From: Lactarius indigo
Lineage: Eukaryota > Basidiomycota > Agaricomycetes > Russulales > Russulaceae
Reading direction: 5' to 3'
Assembly: GCA_025766275.1 (NCBI GenBank)
Contig: JAFKAC010000096.1
Coordinates: 1 to 64,000, forward strand
DNA length: 64,000 nucleotides
Shown in pieces: positions 19,901-27,149 of the stretch. The notes beneath the pieces are model-generated. The model was not told the origin of the DNA. It saw nothing but the letters and a program-made list of their open reading frames with translations, and did no database searches. Every line of letters starts with the position of its first letter. Positions within the stretch are counted from its first letter, which is position 1. The position numbers were made by a program, and so were the translations under genes.

Positions 19901-22900
19901 GCGAAGATCATAGTCAGCAAGGATGTTGACCAATCGTGCAACGCGACAATTGATGTGCTGGGGAGAGCGGTAGTGTAAGAGATTGGCGTGGTCAGTAAAA
20001 ACGGTAACCGGGTGTCGTGCGGCCACCAGGAGGTGTCGCCAGTGTTCGAGGCCGCGAACGAGGGCGAGAAACTCACGATCGTATACATCGTAATTCCGTT
20101 CGGCAGGTGAAAATGCCTGGGAGAAATATCCGACCGCCTGATGTTTACTGCGCGAATCCGGTTGCGTGAGAATGGCACCTATGGCGTATAAAGAGGCGTC
20201 GGTTTGGAGGGAATAGGGTAGGTCGGCGTCTGGTTGTTTTAGCGCAGGGCGTGAGCAAGCGAGGGAGATGAGTGTATCGAGAGTCGTTGTATGCTCCGTG
20301 GTCCATTCGAATGGAACGTCCTTGCGCAGGAGTTGTGTAAGTGGTTGGGCAAGGTGTGCGTAGCGTGGGATAAAGGGTCGTTGATATCCTAGTACACCAA
20401 GGACACTGCGTACTTGTTTGACAGTGGTAAGGTGGCGTGGCCAGTCATGTAGGCCCGATATTTTGTCCTGACCCATGCGAATTGTTCCGTTTGCGATAGT
20501 CATGCCAAGGTAATCGATTTCAGTGCGTTCGAATTCGCACTTGGAGAGTTTTAGGAAATAGCTCTCGTCGAGGAGGACCTGCAGAACGTTGTTCACGATC
20601 ATACGATGGCGCTGGATATCGTGAGTTGTAGCGATTAGTATATCGTCCATGTAGACGAACAACTCCGCGGGGTGCTGATTGAGTAGGTTGCGGAAAATGC
20701 GATTCATCGCGCGCACGAAGGTCGCTGGCGAATTTGTAAGTCCAAAATACATGACCATCGGTTCGAATAATCCGTGGGGCGTTTTGAACGCCGCCTTCCA
20801 TTGGTCGCCGTCTTTGATGCGGATATTGTTATATCCCCACCGTATATCAAACTTTGTAAACAGAGTTTTATCGGCCAGTCGATCCAAGATGTTAGAGATC
20901 AATGGAATCGGATAAGTATCTCTAACCGTGATTTTATTCAGTGGTTTGTAATCCTGGACGGGCCGCAGCTTGCCGTCTTTTTTCTTTAGAAAGAAAAATG
21001 ACGAGGCGTAATGTGACTTTGACTCGCGGATGTATCCCTTCTCGAGATGTTCGCGCAAAAATTCGTCCAAATGCTCCATCTCTTTGGCGTTTAGCGGGTA
21101 TATTTTGCACTGGAGCGTGGGTGGAGCGTCCGGGAGTAAGGTAATCACGTGGTCGTCCAGTCGTTCGGGAGGGAACCGTTTAGCGGCTTCTTCCGAAAAG
21201 ACGGTGGCGTATCGTCCGTACTGGGGTGGCAACGTTTCAGCTCCGCTAGAACCGAACTTTTCCGCCATTTGCTGTGCGATGGTGTCGATCATGTCGCATC
21301 GTCCATAGGTGAGTCGTCTTGCCCCGCCCAACAACTGATTTTTTGACCAGTCGATAGCGGGATTAGTGTCTTTGAACCATGCGTGGCCTAATATGATACG
21401 TGGTCGACCCAAAGTAGTGACGTAGAGGTGAGTGTTATATTCGCGTCCTTCCCACGTAAATGTAACGGGGCACGCTTTCGTGATTGTACCCGTCTGATTG
21501 GGAGTCCCGTCTGCGTTATACGCTTGTCGTGCGGGGATGTCGATCGTAGTCATCGCAAGTCGCTGGACGAGAACAGGGTCGATGAAGTTTTGCGATGCTC
21601 CAGAATCGAGTAGCACCGGTACTTTATCTTCATTCTCGACGTCGACCGATATGGTGAGGGTTGTACTGTCAGTCGATGATAGTTCGTTGATCTCTGTGAT
21701 GCCATCGCCGTCTAGATCGTCGTCGTCGTCAATTCCAACTTCGATAAGCATTTGAGAGATCATTTGCTTTCGATCGGCGCCTGATAACCCCAATAGTCCG
21801 GAGATTAATGTTTGTTTGTCCAGAGCCGGTGGAGGGGCTGTCGCGGGTTGTTGTACCGGTACAGTGGCAACTTCGTTAACACGACTAGGACCGACCCGCT
21901 TCCTTGGACAGTCGCGGGAAAGATGTCCTGACTGCTTACAACGGAAGCAAAGACCTTCTTTCCTGCAACGTTCCCATTCCGCCTGTTCCTGGGGAGTGCG
22001 CTGGCGTGGTGTGAAGGTACTGACTGCATCTACATCCATAGGTACCACGTCGTTTCGTGGGACGGGGCGGGGTACGGTCGGTTTTGGCGGTGGTACCGCT
22101 CCTTTTCCCAGGGCTGCCACGCAGTTAGTGATTGTGCGGAATCGCTGAACTTCCTCTCGTGTAGCAATTTTCCAATCGTCCATGGTGACGGGCATAACTC
22201 CTCTTTTTAAGCAGGCGACTAAGAGTCCTTTCTTTAGGCCTCGTCGGAATAGGTCCACCGTACCGATGGCTGTCATGTCCCATCCTGCTGCCTCCGCTAG
22301 TTGCTCGAACCGAGCGATGTATTCGTCGATGGCCTCTCCGTTCATCGTTAAGGCGGTGAGTTTAGCGTAAGCGGTCTGTTTACTGAGCGTATCCGTCCAG
22401 GCGTTTTTGAAGTCGACGACGAATTCGTCCCACAGTCGTTCGTCGGTTTCTGCGATGGGGTGCGTGGCGTGATTAATCTTTTCATCCAGTTTCTTATCCT
22501 GTGACTGGTTCCAGTTTTCTACGTCCGGTCCCCGAATGAGGGTTAACGCCAGGGCTACTCGCTGATACGGTGAAATCATTCGTTCGTTCGTACGATTTAC
22601 TCGTCGATACTGGTTGAACTCGTGCAGGAATTGAGCGCTTTTCGCTCTGTCTCCATTAAAGTACGTGGGTGCTCCTCCTTGGAGGGGTCCATTGGTCGTG
22701 GTCGTCGAAGGTGTACTACCAGATCCACTTGCCATCGGAGTGGGCGGAGTTGCGGTTGGAAATGGGAGTGGTGTGAACGGTGGGGGTTGCTGTGGTGAGC
22801 GACGCTTTCCTTTTCGTTTTAACGAGGCAACGGCTAATCGGTGAGTGTTCCAGTCGTAAGCTGGGATGGTTTGGATATCAGATCTCAGACGTAGTCCCCA

Positions 22901-23056
22901 GTCGTGTGGTCGTTCGACGCGAGCGCTGTTATATGTCGCCCAGCCCGGGTAATCAAGTAGTACTTCGTACCACGCGTTTTCGTTTTCGAAGTATTCAACG
23001 TCGAGGCTCGGATCCGGTGTTCGTTCGAGTGTATATCCTCTGTGGTGTTCCCACAC
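16913..23056 (-). CDS. gag-pol: E2 Gag-Pol polyprotein
   Basis: One frame of 2047 residues: capsid (Retrotrans_gag) about 130-310, CCHC knuckle 370-383 (CFRCKQSGHLSRDC), protease DSG 484-486, reverse transcriptase about 675-860 with YMDD 802-805, RNase H about 950-1066, integrase H1154/H1161/C1191/C1194 and D1226, D1287, E1323, chromodomain about 1512-1562, then an extension of almost 490 residues. The extension holds a patch shared with E1 (1749-1800), a coiled-coil-like stretch (1838-1870) and a second CX2CX4HX4C knuckle at 1983-1996. The nominal start (23056) is GTG; the frame is open from a TAG at 23221-23219, and the first ATG is residue 108 (22735, MASGSGSTPS), just before the capsid. 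Unlike E1 no frameshift is needed, so the Gag:Pol ratio must be set by processing or other means. Confidence 0.93.
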   Translation of the reverse strand: MWEHHRGYTLERTPDPSLDVEYFENENAWYEVLLDYPGWATYNSARVERPHDWGLRLRSDIQTIPAYDWNTHRLAVASLKRKGKRRSPQQPPPFTPLPFPTATPPTPMASGSGSTPSTTTTNGPLQGGAPTYFNGDRAKSAQFLHEFNQYRRVNRTNERMISPYQRVALALTLIRGPDVENWNQSQDKKLDEKINHATHPIAETDERLWDEFVVDFKNAWTDTLSKQTAYAKLTALTMNGEAIDEYIARFEQLAEAAGWDMTAIGTVDLFRRGLKKGLLVACLKRGVMPVTMDDWKIATREEVQRFRTITNCVAALGKGAVPPPKPTVPRPVPRNDVVPMDVDAVSTFTPRQRTPQEQAEWERCRKEGLCFRCKQSGHLSRDCPRKRVGPSRVNEVATVPVQQPATAPPPALDKQTLISGLLGLSGADRKQMISQMLIEVGIDDDDDLDGDGITEINELSSTDSTTLTISVDVENEDKVPVLLDSGASQNFIDPVLVQRLAMTTIDIPARQAYNADGTPNQTGTITKACPVTFTWEGREYNTHLYVTTLGRPRIILGHAWFKDTNPAIDWSKNQLLGGARRLTYGRCDMIDTIAQQMAEKFGSSGAETLPPQYGRYATVFSEEAAKRFPPERLDDHVITLLPDAPPTLQCKIYPLNAKEMEHLDEFLREHLEKGYIRESKSHYASSFFFLKKKDGKLRPVQDYKPLNKITVRDTYPIPLISNILDRLADKTLFTKFDIRWGYNNIRIKDGDQWKAAFKTPHGLFEPMVMYFGLTNSPATFVRAMNRIFRNLLNQHPAELFVYMDDILIATTHDIQRHRMIVNNVLQVLLDESYFLKLSKCEFERTEIDYLGMTIANGTIRMGQDKISGLHDWPRHLTTVKQVRSVLGVLGYQRPFIPRYAHLAQPLTQLLRKDVPFEWTTEHTTTLDTLISLACSRPALKQPDADLPYSLQTDASLYAIGAILTQPDSRSKHQAVGYFSQAFSPAERNYDVYDREFLALVRGLEHWRHLLVAARHPVTVFTDHANLLHYRSPQHINCRVARLVNILADYDLRLRHVPGPTLHADSLSRHPALVPTGDDNTGVIVLPPAYFINTARLVSLDDRCRQAQLVALPTDWIDRYHLERSSTSPSLAFHRGRLVIVDDLTLKRGVIESFHDSITAGHPGQTKTTQAIQKHYWWPNMTKDIADYVSGCHTCQANKNLPGRPKPPISPIYPTETALPFHVVALDFIVKLPKSGKYDSVLTITDQGCSKASIFIPCREAIDAEQTAALYLRYVVPHYGLPTKVISDRDPRFTASFTRALCAALKIEQNISTAYHPRTDGQSERTNQRLEQYLRVFSNYQQNDWAKWLPIAQYTLNSWTSETTRKTPFELLVGFTPHVHQPTTNTTPSPTATDRLTELTEVRRQAKEAMRATQLKWVKGTAYQPYRIGDKVWLDATNLKTTHPTTKLAPRRYGPFLVTQRISDIAYALQLPATWHIHNTFHAGLLTPYKTSEINGAKESNPPPELIDGEQEWEVEQLLDYRTFGRRKTPQYLVRWKGYTAAHDSWEPESNLRTPDLIREYKEAHDITINSISLMDNTPPRHPPQYPWISDDDTPQWLRAQVNREVEQWANVGPTYDARENSPRSREDMWGLSTYITPQGLHRRHSQARTNRRQRLLREALEQIAQEEEEAGLWEGPQSPLTPAPEIPRLAPPSPPKPALALRITNPTPTSPQHPLPPRPSNPLGADQHRSLLERIERPDRQWTMTLPTNDYLMEIPLANGTRGRAPFVQFLIDQRDRPVIIATEGRNRPIYYGPLFAKPRNSPDLPADSPDSRDLFRADHPARREVDQALYLLADPGVTAEVYRLRASLVRRDQLVARMKETERAWSEWSTEADEIDQRLAGARAASRLKPYLSDPLPTLLPFATIRMNNTDRRLDHHHVPIIGSEIALPVPPRQPLRTYAQTAQVTRHVQFPTLHGEQSPTSQVVDEDQRASRHDRRGLPACSYCDDEQHLTFECRQPHAKCATRRVCHVSTTHAHARTYCAWLAMLGRAVDRERATQINARLRAQ

Positions 23057-23236
23057 GAGACCTTTAACCGCGAGATCTGTGAGGTTGGGTGCTGTTCGCC
23101 TGAGTACCAGTCGTTTTTCGGTACTGTCGTTTAAGTCGTTTGCGGGTTCGATGTACGCGAACTGTCCGTCCGGGGCTTCCGCCAGTTTCGTTCGTACGAC
23201 ACTTATGCGCTGTGTCGCCTAGCGAGGGAGTAGGAG

Positions 23237-23246
23237 GTCTACTCTT
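23237..23246 (-). other. E2 self-priming primer-binding site
   Basis: AAGAGTAGAC on the element strand, 1 nt inside the 5' LTR, is the exact complement of GTCTACTCTT in the LTR (23388-23379), which starts 34 nt after the TATA box. The geometry is the same as E1 although the two sequences are unrelated, which strongly supports self-priming. Confidence 0.82.
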
Positions 23247-23247
23247 A

Positions 23248-23589
23248 TGTTACGGACCAGCGGACCGTTCCGTGAGCAGAGCGAAGTCGAAGGACTTGGT
23301 TTTATCTCAAGTCGAGAAGATGCTGCTTGGAGTACTCAACGAGCACGCAAGTGAGAGGCAAAGTACTGGATTCAAACGAAGAGTAGACAAAGTACATGCT
23401 ACTCTATGACTCTCTCTTTATACTCGTACAGACTGGGGTTTTTCGGGACTGTTTTCTGGTATTTACGAACTACTACTGAGCTGGCAAAAGGTCATCATAC
23501 GTGGCAGAGACAGCTGGCAAGAAAGACGTGTGCTGGCAATCGATTTGACGTGGCGAGTTCCGTGACCGTGATGTCACGTGGGCGTGACA
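23248..23589 (-). repeat. E2 5' LTR (342 bp)
   Basis: Promoter LTR of E2. Contains TATAAAG at 23422-23416 and the predicted mRNA 5' end/self-primer at 23388-23379. Confidence 0.95.
23416..23422 (-). promoter_or_regulatory. E2 TATA box
   Basis: TATAAAG on the element strand; the self-primer starts 34 nt downstream. Confidence 0.68.
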
Positions 23590-23693
23590 CAGGTCTTGTA
23601 TTGGTAGCCAATTGGAAGGGCAGCCTTGCACTTTGATTGGGTACACTGGCTCTCGGGCAGGGGGGCAAAGTCGTCATTTGAGGTGGGGGGCAT
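23590..23693 (-). pseudogene. MULE transposase, severed N-terminal codons
   Basis: An open frame starting at the ATG 23693-23691, inside the right TIR, runs to the E2 insertion site and continues in frame at 16460 once E2 and one TSD copy are removed. Across the junction it reads CKAALPIGYQYKTCEKCRG, a Cys-rich motif (C-x4-C ... C-x2-C) like those at the N terminus of fungal zinc-binding proteins. Thus E2 cut the first exon. Confidence 0.65.
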
Positions 23694-23881
23694 TTGGGGA
23701 ATCGGGGATTCAAATCGCGTCGCGTACATTGTGTACTACTTTTCATGTACTGGTCACGTGACTTAATTACATAATTAATTTCCCAAAATGTTATATGGCA
23801 AGTTAAGGTCCGAGTTTGTGCGCGCGATGAGTCACGTGATGTCATGTGACGTGTTAGGGGGGGGGGAGAGCTGGGACAGCT
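23646..23881 (-). repeat. Right terminal inverted repeat of MULE (236 bp)
   Basis: Inverted copy of 3170-3405, ending AGCT next to the TSD. It also contains the probable transposase start codon. Confidence 0.92.
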
Positions 23882-23890
23882 TCGTATCAC
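23882..23890. repeat. Right 9-bp target-site duplication of the MULE
   Basis: TCGTATCAC, identical to 3161-3169. Confidence 0.92.
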
Positions 23891-25468
23891 CCTCGCCGTC
23901 TGCCCCTCGTATCGACGCTTCTTCGCATTGTCCTCGTTATCTGCACCTTTTGTATGCCCAGCACGCACTCTACCGTATATTCGCCACCACAACGCCACTT
24001 TTTTCCTGGTGCATGGGCGTGATCCAGTCCATGGGTATTTCTTTTCCTTGACATGTCCCTCACTTACCGGTCCCTTTGTTTTTGCCTATATATTATCTGT
24101 TCTGTTTCACTGGGTCCATCTCCTCTTCGCTTGCCGGTTCTGATTGTATTGCACTTCGCTTCTTTCAACTGCTCATCCCGCGCCTACACTGGCAGTGGCC
24201 TACTCCCCATCTCTCCCGTCTACTTATTTATACTCGCCGTTTATCTCGGCATAATTCATGCTAGTCAGGTCCAGTTAAGGAAACCTGAGAAAGACTTTTG
24301 TCAATCAGTCGTAGCATTGCCGCCTTCAACTCTGGCCTCGTCCAGCCGTTTTTGTTTGATCCTGCTCCTCTTGCCCTCAGTTCTGACACCACTCGTGACA
24401 CTCCGTCTCGCGATCGCCGCTTCGGCACTTTCTCTCGTTCTTCCCTTCCCTATCTCTCACGTATCGTTTCCTCCCCTTTCTCTACGGAATGTCTCCGCCT
24501 GCGAACACATACGCATCCACGGCGATCCACTCAAGCGCTTCACATCGGTACATCCGTCGACTTAACTATAACGCTGACAGCCCCACCGGATGTGGTCTCC
24601 TCGGACACATTGCGCACGTGATGTTACTAGGGCTAGGGCCTCGGGCGGTGCTCCGGGCGATCGTATCTCGAAAGCAACTTTCGGACATGGATCCAAAAAA
24701 AGAAAAACAACTTCCGGGTGCTTGTAGGTGATAACCTCGTCCCTTATATAGCACGTACCACTGCGCTACTAACCAGCAATTTCTTCTATTACCTACCACT
24801 TGACCCACCACCCCCGATATGACGTCCAGGATATGGATTGCACGTCTTCGGCCGATAGAAAGGTTTGGTCCTGCTCGTATCACACGTCGCCTCGGATTGA
24901 ACTCTCCCGGCCTTTCCAGTGTTGTACGCCGTATATATCTGGTCCAATATGATTTCGTCTGACTCATTTCACAACGGCCAGAGGTAATTGGTGGACTCGC
25001 TGGGCGAAGGCGCAGACCCCAGATGAAGAGATATACTGAGGACTCAGAATGTCGCGGGGACGAGGTCGTATCTGCTTCGTATTTGTACATAAGCGTATAT
25101 GTCCACATTTCGAATAGAGAGTGAATCGGCCCGTTAACGTGAAATTCCCTTACATCAAGGGGAAATCTACGTCAAGTTGTTGGGGGCGAGGCGGGTGGTA
25201 TATGGTACGAATCACCGCAAACGGACCACCAAGCTCAAAGGTTGTTTGGACCTTATGGACAAGAAAGAGCCTCATTGTTCGTGCTCTCAAACTTCAATTC
25301 ATAGAATATACACAGGATACACTAGAAGAAAAATACTACACGCATATGGCATCCACACCTATCCTGTTTGATGTCGAGAGCTTTTCCGAATCCTACAAAA
25401 CTAAATAGAACGGGAATATGTCCCATTTTCAGGGTACTATGTACAAGGATAGGCCGCCTTAGCCCTAC
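23891..25468. repeat. Array spacer of unit 1 (second part)
   Basis: Continues the unit interrupted by the MULE. It matches 31460-33120 over most of its length and, inverted, 56850-58090. It includes the Pol III-like element at 24693-24774 and ends just past the 3' end of gene B. No protein gene is supported. Confidence 0.7.
24693..24774 (-). ncRNA. Possible Pol III element (tRNA-like, SINE-type)
   Basis: On the minus strand: TAGCGCAGTGG (a good box A), about 32 nt later GGTTATCACC (weak box B), and a T-run about 30 nt after that. Related copies at 57350 (+), 42136 (+), 32405 (-) and 37112 (-) keep the box A position, and most keep the T-run. Expression is inferred only. Confidence 0.35.
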
Positions 25469-27149
25469 CTACGCAACTCGATTTTCCCTATAATTCGTCA
25501 ATTTCTCCAGGGGTCTTGGCGGCTCCAGGAAATCCATTTCGAAGATGTGCCCGTCCAGTGTACCGGCTGTCCTCACTGCGAGGGAACCTCTGCCTTCCTG
25601 GGGTACAAAAGTGCCAATTGTTGACTGTCTCACTGGAAATCCTTTACTCATATATACGTCGGATTCATTGTGGACATAGTCCGACAGTCCACGGTACACC
25701 CTTGAAGCACCTATGGTCATAGTAATCACTGAAGAAATGAAACAAAAATCAGCGAATTCGCATGATTGTCTCGGGAAAAGACACGAACGTGCAGGGAGTT
25801 GGAACATCTATGATATCGGGTACGTCAGTCCCCTGTTCGGAATATTTCCTTCATCACGTACGAGGTTCATTGGATCTGTGAAAATATTCTTTTGGTGAAT
25901 ACGCGATCTCGTCGTGTGAAATAAATGCACTGCACACCATTCAGGTTCAACAGAATGAAAACCTATGGAGCTCGTATCAGTCACCTGGATCATGTTCGTT
26001 TTTGGAAAACGTACTGTGATAGGTACCTCGGCCACAGCGACGATTATCATATACGCCAAGCCCTGTCGTCATGGTAAGCCGAAAAGTCATCATCGCAATA
26101 CATGCTGCAGTATCTGAGATGAAAAAAATACTAACCTGGGTATACAATAGCCACCAGATGCCGCCTTTCACGCGGGCATTTTCCCAGCGCAAGAGTCCCG
26201 TGAGCATGAGTGCAAGAAGTACCAAGTCAGTGACGAAAGAGACAAGAATGTTGATTCTGGTCGAGGGCGTATTCGTGACATTGCAAACGGCTCCGGCCAA
26301 GCTTTCGCTCCAATTTCCACGAATAACGACTACACCTGATCCAATGATCCCGCGTCATATGTTTGAAATATGTGGAAGGCCAAACGAAGAAATGAATATA
26401 CCATGAATGAGGGAACCAGCATCAGCGAGCCACGCAGCGGCAGCGATTGATATGGCGATCTTGTTTAGCCCCCAAATCGCCGCGCTGGGAGTATCTTAGT
26501 ATTTATGAAGCGCCAAGTGGAGTTGGAGAACCGAGTCTCTACTCACATGCGCAGCACGATCAGTGCCTCGGCACAAGCTAACGAGAGATGTGAAAATAAC
26601 TAGTACATGGCCCCAATTATTAGCATGTAGTCGTGGAAATAGACTATAATCTCACGAAGACAAAGATGACAAAGGCCTGGGTAGAGTTCAGTTTCGTCAT
26701 CTGGCCCAACAAAGCGAGAAGCCAAAGTACCTGGCAATTGATCCGGTTTACTGGGTCGAGTCCCACGAGTACAGTAATGAGGCAGAACAGAGGGCACCAC
26801 CGGGCACCCAAGTAAAGCTGTATGTACCAACTTGAGTTGGTCATCTCACATTCCTGTTTGGGCTGCACGCAACGTACCAAAAATGATGAGCGGAACTTTC
26901 GCTTGCCAGTGAAGACATCAAATTCGAATCCAACGTTCACGACAAACTCCCAGCTTGCATGAGAAGAAGTTTACTAAGTTGATTTTACGAGGCCGAGAAC
27001 AACAGTACTCACATGAGAACTCCCCATATGACGTGGTAAAGCTTGAGGAGGGCGACTGTAATGCAAATATAAATAGTTATAAATGTCAGAAGCACGACTG
27101 ACGCACAATATTCTACGGCGATAACAGCGGGACTTTTCCAGTCAGTCAT
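25469..27149 (-). CDS. 7TM family copy B, intact 12-exon gene
   Basis: Starts at ATG 27149-27147 and ends at TAG 25471-25469. By comparison with copies F and G every exon boundary is conserved: donors GTGAG, GTACG, GTACT, GTGAG, GTGAG, GTATA, GTTAG, GTACG, GTGTG, GTACG, GTTCG, and all acceptors AG. Exon 12 is 25469-25728 (260 nt). No stop or frameshift is visible. The protein (about 340 aa) begins MTDWKSPAVIAVEYC and has roughly seven hydrophobic segments, the motif WEFVVNVGFEFDVFTGKRKF after the first, NCQ, LRWENAR before the sixth, and TMTIGASRVYRGLSDY at the start of a polar C-terminal tail. It is a fungal GPCR-like membrane protein family; ligand and role are unknown. Confidence 0.8.

Larger units (their letters stand above)
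16461..23589 (-). mobile_element. E2: full-length Ty3/Gypsy chromovirus, single gag-pol frame
   Basis: A 7129-bp element with two 342-bp LTRs that I read as identical (TGTCACG...CGTAACA on the element strand), TSD CAGGT, purine tract, self-priming PBS and one uninterrupted gag-pol frame. Identical LTRs indicate insertion very recently, after the MULE. It splits the MULE transposase in its first coding exon. Confidence 0.95.
3170..23881 (-). mobile_element. Mutator-like DNA transposon (MULE) carrying two nested Gypsy elements
   Basis: The element is bounded by 236-bp terminal inverted repeats and a perfect 9-bp TSD, and encodes a MULE transposase on the minus strand. Removing the nested E1 (7810 bp) and E2 (7129 bp) with one TSD copy each leaves about 5.76 kb, a reasonable size for an autonomous MULE. 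Order from left: TIR, short AT-rich stretch, 79-bp minisatellite split by E1, 112-122-bp tandem repeats, transposase 3' to 5', E2, then the start of the transposase and the right TIR. It is inserted in spacer DNA of the duplicated array. The transposase is frameshifted and split, so this copy is probably not autonomous. Confidence 0.9.
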
